64,000 bases of DNA from Ambrosia x helenae (GCA_030844895.1 CM061229.1:122959682-123023681), one strand, 5' to 3'; shown: positions 32,766 through 44,172, numbered from the stretch's first letter. The notes: generated by a model not told the origin, from the letters alone. Translations and numbers: made by a program.

Positions 32766-35700
32766 TGTAACAACCGGCAAAAATAAGGTAATTCCGTACA
32801 GATTAATTAGTATATGATTAACGTAATTAAATGCAATTATGTGTGATTTAATTATCAAGGCCTTAGGAGATAGCAATTTCCAAATAGTGCATAGGAATGC
32901 ATACGTTTAATGGTAAAACATGATTGGATCATGTGCGAATAAGCTATCCGGTATGGACGTTGGCAATTACCCGGTAATAATTAAATAAACGAAAAGGATC
33001 CCGGACACCCAGGATATAAAATAAAGGGTATTTTCACGAAATATAATAAGTTTTGGAACTCCAAAACCATAAGTGAAAACGTCTTGTACAAATCTCCCGG
33101 TAACGAATAAATTGCGCGTACCGCACCCAATACGCGTATAACTCATAATTTCACCCGGCAAAGGCCTAAATAACCAATCAACGCTTAAATTAGACTATAT
33201 TTAAGGGTTATTAAAGGTATTTTTAATGTCCGAATAACGCGCGATTAAAACCCGAAAAATACCCGAACGACACCCGAACGACGGGGGACTTAACTTAACA
33301 AATATTGGGTAAATATTTGGAGTTGTGGACCCCACCTAGACCCACAAAGGGGCCGGCCTAAGGGCCTTTGTAATCCCCTTGCATGGTGCTTCTAATAATA
33401 ACCTATGGACCTAAGAGATGAAGCATGCATGGATGAATAAGTGTGTAAGATATGGTAGTACAAAAAGCAAGCCTATACCTTGCTTTCTTGTCCAAAAAAA
33501 TCGGCCAAGGGGCCACAAGAAGACAACACCAAATCATTTACTAAGATCACACTTGCACACTTGAGAGTTATTTAAATCTAGGAAAGATTTCACAAGGATT
33601 ACCATATCTAAGTTAAACCCACCAAATCCTTCCTTTCCTTCCAATAACTCACGGCCAAACACCCTTAAAGTATCCATCCAAGAATCAAATTTTGTACTAC
33701 ACATATCTCCTAAATCTTTAGTAAGATCACATGCAATCCATGGAAGATATGGTGAGATTAAATAACATGTGTTGGGCATTTGAAGAAACAAAGCAAGACT
33801 TCTCTTCTTCCTTTCTCCTTGGCCGTGAGGTATTGCACACACACACACACCATTCTTTCAAGTTCAACACTTCTAAATCACTTCCAAACATCCATTCATC
33901 CAAACCCCTATTGTGTGTTTCAAGCTTGGAGCTTAACCACTAAGGAAGAACACACTAAACCCCTCTCAAAATCAAAGGTTTTGTCTTCCCTAGCCTTGTG
34001 CTAGTAGTAAGCTTCTTAATCTTGTTTTTGATTGTTATTATTCATGTATGTGTTCCTAGTAGCAAGTTGTACATGAAGGGTTTAAAAAGAGGTTTGAACA
34101 TAATCTCTAATAGGTTTTACATGTGTAAAATGGAAGATTAAAGATATGAAAATAAACCATGGATTTGTTGATGATGATGTATTAGTCTTGAAAATATGTG
34201 AAGTTTACATTTAAGACTAAGTAGGATGATGTTTTGGTTAAAAATTTGGAATGAACTTGAATATGTTAAAAGTAACTTTAAATCATCTTATTATGATCAT
34301 CTAAGTTATAATATGTGGTAAAACATGTTAGAAGTTCATAAATGAAGAAGATGGAAAATTAAAGTTAGCTCACTTAGGTGAATGAAATTTGGCTATGTTG
34401 AAGAAATACATAAAACACACATATAATTAGTCTTCCACATGAAATATAAGACTAATAGAAGTGTTTTGATACAAAAATAACTTACCAATAAAAAGATAGA
34501 TCTTCAAAGTCTACTATTTTGAGTGAAAAATGTTAACTTTGGAAACTAGAGTGGAAAAATGCAACTTTTGGAAGTTAAGGGACTAAAGTTGTAACTTTGA
34601 AAGTTAGAGGACTAAAATGGATATTTTAGAAACTATTAGTCCAAAAATACAAGTATGGAAAGTTCGGTGTCAAAAATGTAAGTAATAAAGTCTAAGGATG
34701 ATTTTTGTAAATACTAGTAGAAATACTTGGGTATTTTGTATAAAAGTGTATTTTTGAAAGTTATAAAAATACAAAGGGTTTTAAAATAAAGATTTTTATA
34801 AAATAGAGATTTTATAAAAATGTTAATCGAACTTGAGAAACTTATACAAAAATGAATACTTTTATATAAATGGGAATATAAAAGTATTGGAAGCATTTTT
34901 GTATCTAAGTTAACAAGTTGGGCTAAAATACAAACCTTCCAAGTAACATGGGTTAGAAATGTGGATAATATTTCTATAAAACACATGTTGGGAAAAACTT
35001 GGAAGAATTAACTAATCGAGTTAAGATATCGAACTAAGACGCGTTAACGAACCGTACACGGACGAATCATGCGAAAAATGCCATTGCGGCAAGATAAGAA
35101 AAATATATATATATTGAGAAGTAAAATATATATATACATTATGGGTGAAAACTAATAAACACTTTCCTAAGTGTTAAGGAATTATTCGTGGGAGAAACAC
35201 ATGACATAAACAAATAAGACGTTAAACAAACGTATATACTTAACAAGAAAAATTACACATTTATATATATGTACGCTCGTCTCGGCAAAATTCTAGTATA
35301 TCTACTTAATGGGAAAGTAGATATGTGTGAAGGAAAGCCGCGACGAAAAGACAAAGATATATATATGTGTATGCCGTATCAACGAGATCCTAGTATATTT
35401 ATTTGAATGGAAGAATAAATATACGGTATGGTGAGTTGAATCGGGTGTTAAGAATATACAATCGAACGACAAGATCTTAGCATATTTGTTTAAATGGGAA
35501 AACAAATGTGTGGCAAAGTGAGTCGGGTCGAATGTTGAAATATATATTATATCGAGCGATGCGATCTTAAGTATAATTATTTAAATGGGAAAATAATTAT
35601 ATGTTAAGTGAAGTCGAGTCGATGATAATAAGATACAAGTTATGGAAATATTAACAAGAGTAATATATAACTTGTAACACAAGGGGTAATGTAACGCCAA

Positions 35701-36781
35701 CGAAACCTAGGGTACGCGCTTAATTAAACGGGATTTGGAATAACTTGTGGTCGGGAGTTGGGTGTACAACTTGCCAAGGCACATGCACTATAGGAATAGT
35801 GACTTATACGTCTAGGACGTTTGTAGGTGCGAGACCCTCTATGCTATCTACCTAGTGAGCCAGACAGTGATTCAGGTGAGTTTCACGGCCCCATTTTACT
35901 GTTTTAACTGGGGGAAAGATATGTTGTCAAATGTTGTCACATGTTGAAATGTTTTTCAAAGGTTAAAATGTGATAAGTGGTATGATGAGTACTTGAGCAG
36001 TGATCGCCACTCGGGGTTGAGTCCTCTCTTCCATAATCATTAATTCAGGGAAATGAAACCAAAAGAATATTTGGATAGTACTATTGGTGCCTGACAAGGC
36101 CCACCCCTAATCGATAGCGTCGATTATGCATCGGAGTATGCCTGGGGTGCACGTATTCTGAAATTAAGTCGTTGGGTTCCGAGAAACGACTTGGAGCGGG
36201 GCATTATTATTAGTCTTGGTTTGGTTATGGGGCTCAAGGGATTGCTTATCATTATAGTTTGTAGGAGCTAGCTACTCCTTACAAAGGCCACAAGTTGTGC
36301 AGGTTTCGCACATGTTGTAAAAACGGAATATCGATCGACAAGATCCTAGTATAATTACTTAATGGGAAAGTAATTATACGGTAAAGTGAGTCGAGTCGAT
36401 GGTTGTGAAAATGTTGCTGTTATGAAACTAAAACCTGTGAACTCACCAATATTTTATATATTGACGTCTTTTTAAACATATCTTTCAGGTAACTAAATGC
36501 TGAATAGATATGGGGCTAGTGCGGTGGAATTCGAGATGTCGGATACTGGTCGGGATTTCATTCACTGTTACCTTCGGGTTGGAACATAAACGGAAATACC
36601 CACATTGAAACTTAATACTCATCGTTTTAAGTAATGCCTTGTGCAATATTGTAACGAGATACTCATTTCCGACATGCTAATAAACTGATCTTTTCTAATT
36701 AAATATAGTTTGTGTTAATCTTGACTTTGATATACTTTCGAGCGTTGCGCCACGTGTTTCCGCCATTGGCGTGGTGTGACA
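32766..36781 (+). repeat. Right LTR (4016 bp)
   Basis: Same as the left LTR apart from the differences I noted: A/G near the start, one fewer A in an A run, A/G near 33597, a 2 bp shorter CA repeat, A/C near 36142, G/A near 36497, and T/C near 36684. Hairpin copies 1-5 recur here, shifted by about 10481 bp (35278-36400). Confidence 0.95.
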
Positions 36782-36824
36782 TACGCCGAGTGGGGGGGGG
36801 GTAGATGGGAGCATGCCCCAAATA

Positions 36825-37075
36825 CCTAGATTTGCAAGTCTTATTGATGCATATATATAGTGATCATGGATGAATATATATATGATGCCCCTTTTTTGTA
36901 TAGGATTTGCAAAAAATTAATTGATGCATATATATAGTGATCAGGGATGAATATATATATGATGCCCCTTTTTTGTATAGGATTTGCAAGTCTTATTGAT
37001 GCATATATATAGTGATCAGGGATGAATATATATATATGATGCCCCTTTTTTGTATAGGATTTGCAAGTCTTAACT
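36825..37075. repeat. About 90 bp tandem repeat, three copies
   Basis: Three imperfect copies of a unit with TTGATGCATATATATAGTGA, then GGATGAATATATATATGATG and CCCCTTTTTTGTATAGGATT. They lie in the MULE just right of the retrotransposon. Confidence 0.85.
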
Positions 37076-37242
37076 GTATAGGGTTTAGGTTTATGGAATA
37101 CGGATGTCTATTGTAATGCACAATGTTGCAACAGAGACTAGTATGTTTAGTATGTAATGTACATTGTGCAATGTTGCTATGACTGTAATGGTAATCAATG
37201 TGCAATGTTGCTATGACTGTAATGGTAATCAATGTTTCTGTT

Positions 37243-37962
37243 TGATCAATGTGCAATGTGTTTGACTGTTTGCAAGCATACATTACAAATGGGTCAAAAT
37301 GGATGCTTTAGTGGATTCTGTTTGATCAATGTGCAATGTGTTTGACTGTTTGCAAGCATACATTACAAATGGGTCAAAATGGATGCTTTAGTGGATTCTG
37401 TTTGATCAATGTTCAATGTGTTTGACTGTTTGCAAGCATACATTACAAATGGGTCAAAATGGATGCTTTAGTGGATTCTGTTTAATCAATGTGCAATGTT
37501 GCTATGTTTGCAAACATACATTACAAATGGGTCAAAATGGATGCTTTAGTGGATTCTGTTTGATCAATGTGCAATGTCTTTGACTGTTTGCAAGCATACA
37601 TTACAAATGGGTCAAAATGGATGCTTTAGTGGATTCTGTTTGATCAATGTGCAATGTCTTTGACTGTTTGCAAGCATACATTACAAATGGGTCAAAATGG
37701 ATGCTTTAGTGGATTCTGTTTGATCAATGTGCAATGTCTTTGACTGTTTGCAAGCATACATTACAAATGGGTCAAAATGGATGCTTTAGTGGATTCTGTT
37801 TGATCAATGTGCAATGTCTTTGACTGTTTGCAAGCATACATTACAAATGGGTCAAAATGGATGCTTTAGTGGATTCTGTTTGATCAATGTGCAATGTCTT
37901 TGACTGTTTGCAAGCATACATTACAAATGGGTCAAAATGGATGCTTTAGTGGATTCTGTTTT
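37243..37962. repeat. 80 bp minisatellite, nine copies
   Basis: Units begin TGATCAATGTGCAATGT at 37243, 37323, 37403, 37483, 37561, 37641, 37721, 37801 and 37881. The period is 80 bp except the fourth, which is 78 bp and variant. The last five are nearly identical, showing recent homogenisation. It lies downstream of the GRF gene inside the MULE. There are no spacers, so it is a plain tandem repeat. Confidence 0.93.
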
Positions 37963-38129
37963 GTATGCTTTAGTATGTTTCTGTTTGATCATTACAAACC
38001 TTGGATTGTTACAAAACAACATAAATTGAACATTTGCAAACAAACATTACAACTTGAACAATAACTGATCATTACAATAAGAAACACCATACATTGAGTT
38101 CTTATCATTACAAAACAACCAACATTGAA

Positions 38130-38432
38130 CTAAAACATGATAAAATACATGATGATTACAAACCAAGTCATCCATAGATAAGTTTTCAGCTTCTTGTTCT
38201 CGGATTTGAGTGTCCCAACCAAGGTCTGCAATGCTGTGTTGTTGAGTCTCAGTTCTTCATTCTCTTCACTATCATTGCTAGTACTAGGAATCTGACCCAA
38301 GGGTAGCTCAGCCCAACAAACAAAACCACAGGTCCTCCCCTTCTTGTTGCAGCAGAAAAACCGCCTACCAGGGTTTGCAGAGGTGGAAGACACACGCATG
38401 ATAGTAGGAGCTCCACATTTGCAGAATATCAT
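38130..38432 (-). CDS. GRF-type zinc-finger protein carried by the MULE
   Basis: An intact 100-residue frame with a true ATG. The N-terminus has CKCG (residues 4-7), then NPGRRFFCC and CGFVCW, the GRF-type zinc finger, a nucleic-acid-binding module. After an acidic linker (SNDSEENEE) comes a leucine/lysine heptad-like helix (about 55-82), then a hydrophobic C-terminal segment (about 84-100), probably a membrane anchor. Short GRF finger plus coiled coil plus tail proteins are common in plant genomes. The gene sits about 250 bp inside the right inverted repeat, which may supply its promoter. An intact frame in a transposon with an aged target duplication hints at some selection or recent movement. 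Its function is unknown. Confidence 0.7.
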   Translation of the reverse strand: MIFCKCGAPTIMRVSSTSANPGRRFFCCNKKGRTCGFVCWAELPLGQIPSTSNDSEENEELRLNNTALQTLVGTLKSENKKLKTYLWMTWFVIIMYFIMF

Positions 38433-38439
38433 CGTCTAT

Positions 38440-38620
38440 GATTTGGGAATTAGGGTTTGTATGATATATACTATCATACGTGTGTTCAGGATCGAAATCC
38501 ACAATAGTATATATTAATCGAAACCTGTATGATTTGGAAGACAAACGGAATCCACACTTATGTATGATTTGGGAATTAGGGTTTGTATGATTTGGGAATT
38601 AGGTTTGAATTGAGAGGAAG
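38440..38620. repeat. Short repeated words upstream of the GRF gene
   Basis: GTATGATTTGGGAATTAGG-type words occur three times, with an inverted TATACTATCATACG motif, in the presumed promoter/5' leader of the GRF gene. Confidence 0.5.
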
Positions 38621-38872
38621 AAGAAGAAGGTCAAATGATGAAGAAGATAGGTTTAAACGTGGTTTTAAAACATTAGAACATGAAAGGACGAAAATGCCCC
38701 TCAGAATTAACTGAGTTTTTGTTCCTCGTTAGAAACTCTGTTAAATATGGGCCAAAATGGCAATTTTCAAACTGTGAGGGGTTCTTTTGGCACAAAAAAA
38801 AAAGATAACTGACCAAACAAGCATTTTGGGCCAAACCTGAGGGGCCATTTTGGCAATTTACTCTACTTAATA

Positions 38873-39711
38873 TTATCTATAGGAGGAAAAATAAATACTT
38901 TTTGAAACTTAAAACTCTAATAAATAATCTGATACAATTTGTTTTGAACGGATAAAGAGAATATCATACCACCACTACAAAGAAAAGACTAGCATTCACC
39001 ACGAAATTAAAACACCTAAGAGAAACTAAAACAGAAGAAAGAAACAGCGAAAACACAAAAGGACACCGAGCAAGACTAACAACCACCTACACTCAAAAGA
39101 ACAAGGCCCCTGTGAAATCAAGGGGGATAAGTAGGAGGAAACTAATGTGAACTTCGGCTTAGGAGGAACTGGATTTGTGACCGCACCATCAACCACACTC
39201 TTGAATTTTACAGCCTTTTTGAATTTAAGGGGTCGTCCATTGAGGTTGCAACCTTGACCATTTTGATCAGAGCCGATCCTGAGAATTCAAGTGTATTGTA
39301 CGAACTGACAAAAAAGGCCCTTATGCCCTAACAAATTATAAAACATATTTTTTAAAATAACGGTTAACCTTATAAGTTATAACAAATTATAGTATTAAAT
39401 ATATACACACACGTTCACACGGGTGATCTAGAATTTTTTTTTTTTTTTATCATGGGTCATAATTAATATACTTGTGTTACATTCTAAATTCATTCTTATA
39501 CATCAAAAACTTCATTTACTAGCAACCGGTAACAACGATCAACAAACTACTAATCATTTACTTAATGTTAGTAGATTAACGCAGTAAAAAAATCTTGAGA
39601 AAAATTTGCAAGCAATACGGAGGGCCATGGAAAGCGTGGGAGAAGCCACTAATCAAGGCGGTGTAAGCTGAGTGGGAGGCTGAATAAAGAGCGATGTATG
39701 CTCAACAAATT
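38873..39711. other. Unannotated AT-rich stretch
   Basis: No coding frame is supported. Around 39070-39300 the composition is more balanced and could be a gene relic, but no protein is recognisable. A T run lies at 39434-39449. Confidence 0.35.
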
Positions 39712-40111
39712 GGGTATGTTTGGCAAAGAGCTTTTAAGAGCTTTTAAGAGTTTTTAGGAGCTTCAAGCTTCAAGTTTTTAAGAAAAAGCTCATACTCAAT
39801 AAAAAGTCTTGTTTGGTTGAAGAGCTGGAAGCTTTTAGATTAGAGAAAAAGTTCTATAGTGAAAAGCTACTAGTATTAGCTTTTAAGAAAAAGCTCTACT
39901 AGCTACAAGTTTTTAAATAGTAAATGACACAAATACCCATTCTATTTTAAAAATAAAATAAAAACATTCTTTACAAGCTTTTAATTATGCCAATTTTGGT
40001 CATTTTATACATTTTATTAAAAGCTCCAGTTGCCCTACCAAACACAAAAATATATTTAAAAAGCTTCCAACTACTAGCTTCCAACTACCAGCTAGTTTTG
40101 CCAAACATACC
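39712..40111. mobile_element. MITE-like element with GGGTATGTTTGGCAAA ends
   Basis: The ends GGGTATGTTTGGCAAA and TTTGCCAAACATACC are inverted repeats. The interior is rich in AGCTTTTAAG words on both strands, so the element folds back. The flanking duplication is unclear, so the superfamily (hAT or PIF/Harbinger) is uncertain. Confidence 0.6.
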
Positions 40112-40166
40112 AATATGACTGCCATACTATTTTATAGATAGTGTGAGGTTAATGTACAAAGGTCAA

Positions 40167-40342
40167 GAAATGTGAGAAGGATTAAAAATTGACATGTAGG
40201 CATCATGTTTTGGATTTAAGAATTATGTTTTGGGTTGTTTTGACTAGTGTTTGGTGTTTTTCTAATTAAAACAACCCAAAACATCATTCCTAAATCTAAA
40301 ACAAGATGTCTACATGTCAATTTTTAATCCTTCTTAAATTTC
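40167..40342. repeat. Long hairpin (about 80 bp arms, fold-back MITE)
   Basis: The left arm from GAAATGTGAGAAGGATTAAA pairs with the right arm ending TTTAATCCTTCTTAAATTTC, through to GTTTTGGGTTGTTTT and its complement, with a loop of about 15 nt and few mismatches. Likely a fold-back MITE. A transcript would form a near-perfect double strand. Confidence 0.75.
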
Positions 40343-40372
40343 GTTTGAAATATGGCATTTGTATACAAACCT

Positions 40373-40429
40373 AAACATACATACATACATACATACATAC
40401 ATACATACATACATACATACATACATACA

Positions 40430-40459
<30 letters not shown>
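40373..40459. repeat. CATA tetranucleotide microsatellite
   Basis: About 21 CATA units. Both long frames across it are repeat artefacts. Confidence 0.95.
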
Positions 40460-40460
<1 letters not shown>

Positions 40461-41279
40461 GTTGAAGAAACTTCAGCAAACCTATTTAGTGGATCACAAT
40501 GCACCACATCACCATTCATAGTAAATTATTTTTTATTAACTCAAGGATATTTTAGTCATTTCCCCTCTTCTCTCTTTTCAACCCCTCAAATGTCAGTATA
40601 TATGTGTCTTCCTCTCTGTCCTATTTTTTCAAAATTTTATTTCCTTCTCTCACATCATCTCTCTCAAAGCCAAAGCCAAATCTTCAAAACAGAGCAAAAC
40701 AAAAGGGGTTTATGAACAAGCCAAAGCCGTGAAGTAGAGAAGCCAAACCTCCGGTCAAGAACTCCCGTCCTCATTTCAGGTACCTCGTCTCCTCCGCTTT
40801 TTGTTTTTGGTCGATTTTTTGTAAATCATCGACCCCCCGGTTCCTGACTTTGTAAACCGTTTGTATTTTCTTGACAATATACAAGAAAAATCTTGCTCGT
40901 TTTTTAGCGTTCCATTTTTTTAATCTATAAAATATATGATTATATTGAATTAATTTTACCAATAACTCTTTAAAAGGACACCCCTTTTGTGTTCCTGATC
41001 ACAACGAGAAGCTGGTCGCCTTGGGGAAGCTTGTAAATGGCCTTGGGGAAGTTTCACAATCATGTCTGGAGCATCAAAGAAATTATTTAATAATTGTTTG
41101 ATTAAAGGGAATATGATCCCAACGAGCCTCTGTTTTGTTTTACTAGAACAAGCCTCTGTTTTGTTTTTTTGTTTAATGACTGAAAGAATTTTTTTTGTTT
41201 TAAAATAGTAATGAACAAGCTCTGTTTTGTTTTATGTTAAATTCATTTTTTTTGTTTTTTTTTGTTTTGTTTAATTACT

Positions 41280-41465
41280 AAATGGATAGTATGTTTTTGT
41301 TATTATTATTACTAATGTGAATCGTTTAGTGTGAATCGTTTTTTTGATTAGTAATACTAATGGATAGTATGTTTTTTGTTATTATTATTATTACTAATGT
41401 GAATCGTTTTTTTATTAGTAATACTAATGGATAGTATGTTTTTGTTATTATTATTCTTTCAAATT
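41280..41465. repeat. Three tandem copies of a GTGAATCG-AGTAATACTAATGG unit
   Basis: Imperfect units of about 65-75 bp contain TTATTATTACTAATGTGAAT, CGTTTTTTGATTAGTAATAC and TAATGGATAGTATG. Confidence 0.65.
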
Positions 41466-41576
41466 CACTTTTTGTTTCGTTTAATGTGAATTGTTTTTGT
41501 TTTGTTTAATGTGAACCGTTTTTTGATTAGTAATAATAATCATGGTTAGTATGAGTTTTTTTGTATAATCATGGTT

Positions 41577-42320
41577 AGGGTGTTTTCATCGTCTATATTT
41601 TCGTATAATCTTTGTGTTTAGTTAGGCTGTTACGTGTGTAGCATATGTGTTTTTTGCAGTCAAGTTCTATTCTATGTTTTCTAGCATATCAAATTTTGTT
41701 CTATGTTTATTGCAGGCTGCAAAATTTTTGTCTGTGTTTTACCTGTTACACATGTAACACTCGTGTGTTTTTGCACCATGCCTGTCTATTTTTTTTTGTT
41801 TTCTAATTAATGAATTTTTTTTATGTTACCTATGTTTTTTTTATAGAAAATGTCTTGTGTTGGGGTTAGGTGGTTTAATATTTTATTTTTTTTTAAGTTG
41901 GAAATAATTGTTTTTTTGTGTGTTACTAGCATCTCTCTCTCTCTCTCTCTTTTTTTTTTTTTTTTTTTGATATTATGTTAAACATCGAAAATGATTTTTC
42001 GTTTTGTGTTTTATGTTCGTAGTATCTTGGTGTTTAGTTATGGTGTTTTTATCGTCTATATTTTCGTATAATCTTTGTGTTGAGTTAGGCTGTTTACATG
42101 TGTAGCGGATTTGTTTTTTTGCAGTCAAATTCTGTTCTATGTTTTCTAGCATATCAAATTCTGCTCTATGTTTACAGCAGACTACAAAGTTTTGTCTGTG
42201 TTTTCCTGTTACACATGTAACACTTGTGTGTTTTTGCACCATGTCTGTCTAATTTTTTTTTGGTTTTCGAATGTATGAGTTGTTTTTATGTTTACCTATA
42301 TCTTTTTTATAGAAAATGTC
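41577..42320. repeat. Tandem duplication of about 290 bp (two diverged copies)
   Basis: Copies at about 41577-41855 and 42028-42320 share GTCTATATTTTCGTATAATC, GCAGTCAA-TTCT, CTAGCATATCAAATT, CCTGTTACACATGTAACACT and TATAGAAAATGTCT, in the same order. A CT microsatellite and T run near 41930-41970 separate them. A second small duplication (TTGCGTCTGTTTCGTATGTA) occurs at about 42395 and 42605. Confidence 0.8.
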
Positions 42321-43434
42321 TGTTTTTTACTAGTATGTGCATGTTTGTGTGAGTATTATAATGTGTGGAATGTATGTTTGCATCTGTTTCCTATATTGCG
42401 TCTGTTTCGTATGTAACAACAGAATTAAGTTGGTATAAATTAGTTATCGATTTTTTTACAGATACAAAGGTTTGATTTTTTGACTTTTCATATAGGTTCA
42501 AGTGTGATATTTTATTGGTGTTGGATTACACGTAGGTTTACATATTAATTAACCTTTTTTATATATTAATTAAACAAAAGTCACTAATCATGAGATGAAG
42601 TCTATGTTGCGTCTGTTTCGTATGTAACAGCAGAACTAAGTTGGTATAAATTAGTTTTCTGGGATGTATGTTTTGTGGCTGTATGTTCGTATCTGTTTCG
42701 AATGTTTTTTTTGAATCCAGATGGTTAACATTCGTTAAGACCGGGTGGGGGGTGGGCTTTCATGTAAATTGATGATTTTGTTTTCTTTTTGCAGGTGAAC
42801 ATATTTTTTTTTTGCGTTAAAGATGAAGATGATCATCAAAAATGAAGTGTAGACAATTTTTTTTTATATATGATAGTTTTTTTAGGATTTGTTGATTGTA
42901 ATGACCGTTTTATGGATCATTTTTGTTACGTTTATATGTTGTTTTGTAATTGATTTTTTTATAAATTTATACATTTTGTTTGTAATTAAAAGTAGTGAAT
43001 TTTAAAAAGTAAAATTCTCGTTACGTATGTAACAATTCTGGTGCTGGTATAATAAAACGAAAAAAAATATGGTCTAATAAAAAAAATAATAAATCAGCAT
43101 TTTTTTAAATAATATAAACTGGCAACTCAGTTTTAACCTATGTAACACAACACATGTTACATATCTAACACGGGAAGTCTGACTGCTTATATAATAATGT
43201 GAAAAAAGTAAGAGAGAGATGATGTGATAGAGTGTCATATCAGCTTTTGTCATACCCCTTTTCAGAAAAATCAAATTACCCTATTACCCTTTCTTGTCCT
43301 TTTTCACCCATTTAATTAAATCAATATTATAGAAAAAATTGTGACCATAGATTAAATAGATGGATGGCTAGGATTGAGTTTACAAGGTTTCTTCATTTTG
43401 AAGGGTTTTTATTTAATCCATCCTATATATATAT

Positions 43435-43683
43435 GGGACGGTTATTCTACAAAGTAAAAGAAACGTGCGAAGGATGCGAAGACACTTTTGTACATGATAA
43501 TTACGTAATGTTTTTGTATGTTCATGAAAACATTACGTAATTATCTTTACATAATTATCATGTACAAAGTGCATGATAATTACGTAATGTTTTTGTATGT
43601 TCATGAAAACATTACGTAATTATCATGTACAAGAGTGCCTTCGCATCCTTCGCACGTTTGTGTTACTTTGTATTTGAACCTGC

Positions 43684-43686
<3 letters not shown>
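43435..43686. mobile_element. E1: fold-back element between TA tracts
   Basis: The arms start GGGACGGTTATTCTACAAAG at the left and GGGGCAGGTTCAAATACAAA on the complementary right strand, and continue through AACGTGCGAAGGATGCGAAG. The centre repeats ATAATTACGTAATG-type palindromes twice, so the whole 252 bp is a nested palindrome. It lies between TATATA tracts, so a TA target duplication is likely but cannot be separated from the tract. Confidence 0.75.
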
Positions 43687-43732
<46 letters not shown>

Positions 43733-43735
<3 letters not shown>

Positions 43736-44137
43736 GAAAGTTAATTTGAGAACACCTATATTTCGTGCGAACCGTGAGAACGGCATCTAAAACCATTCAA
43801 ATTCAAAATTTCTTTTTACACTTGTCTTTATTACTAAAATTCAATCCCAAAAACACAATTCATGCGTAAAAATTCAAACGTATACGGAAATAATTTTTTT
43901 TTACACATGTGTAAATTTACTGTTTATACATGTGTAAACTGCTTCATTTACACATGTGTAAAAAGTTAATTTGAAAGTGTTTTTGCAAGAAAAGATGAAT
44001 TATTTGGAAAGAAAATTCATCTATTAATATTGTATTTTGATTATAATGAGGTTTGTATTAAAAAAAATTGATTTTGATTGATTTTTTTACTTGTTCTCAC
44101 GGTTCTCACGATATTTAGCGTTCTCAAAATAACCCTC

Positions 44138-44140
<3 letters not shown>
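43733..44140. mobile_element. E2: TA-flanked MITE with GAGAAC ends and CACATGTG palindromes
   Basis: The left end GGGGAAAGTTAATTTGAGAA continues to CGTGAGAAC. The complementary right end reads GGGGAGGGTTATTTTGAGAA and also continues to CGTGAGAAC. (TA)n tracts flank both sides. The interior holds three TTACACATGTGTAA-type palindromes (43901-43961). There is no coding capacity. Confidence 0.8.

Positions 44141-44172
<32 letters not shown>

Larger units (their letters stand above)
22282..36781 (+). mobile_element. Young non-coding LTR retrotransposon (LARD-like)
   Basis: A complete element of 14500 bp: LTRs of 4019 and 4016 bp, TG...CA ends, and the exact 5 bp target duplication TACGC (22277-22281 and 36782-36786). 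A primer-binding site for initiator Met-tRNA follows the left LTR, and a purine tract precedes the right one. Comparing the LTRs by eye I find 5 substitutions and 2 short indels, so insertion was very recent. The 6465 bp interior has no gag, protease, RT, RNase H or integrase that I can recognise, and no frame above 135 residues. Long LTRs with a non-coding interior define large retrotransposon derivatives (LARDs), mobilised by another element. The Met PBS and GGGGGGAGAATG-type 3' tract suggest a Ty3/gypsy partner. Confidence 0.93.
21377..38863. mobile_element. 17.5 kb MULE-type element with nested LTR retrotransposon
   Basis: Inverted repeats of about 184 bp (21377-21560 and 38680-38863) start GAGTAAATTGCCAAAATGGC and match almost throughout. 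The flanking 9-mers AAATTAATA (21368-21376) and TACTTAATA (38864-38872) agree at 7 of 9 positions, consistent with an aged Mutator-type duplication. Without the inserted LTR element the MULE is about 3.0 kb. It has no transposase. Its left side carries broken reading frames, its right side the intact GRF zinc-finger gene on the minus strand, and between them is a minisatellite. Confidence 0.85.
40590..42960 (+). other. T-rich, possibly transcribed non-coding unit
   Basis: A TATATATG box near 40597 is followed by a CT-rich leader of 5' UTR style and a donor-like CAG|GTACCTCG near 40779. About 2 kb of intron-like T-rich DNA follows, with repeated TTTTTTGCAG acceptor-like sites, ending at TTTTTGCAG|GTGAAC near 42790. 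No exon encodes a recognisable protein. It could be a non-coding RNA gene, a host gene's 5' part whose coding exons are lost, or a coincidence of composition. Confidence 0.25.

Noticed and set aside
37243..37962. Regularly spaced repeats, considered as CRISPR-like
   Set aside because: The units abut with no unique spacers, and the setting is a plant transposon. It is an 80 bp minisatellite.
40334..40715. Frames with MYVC/IHTY repeats
   Set aside because: By-products of the CATA microsatellite on both strands.
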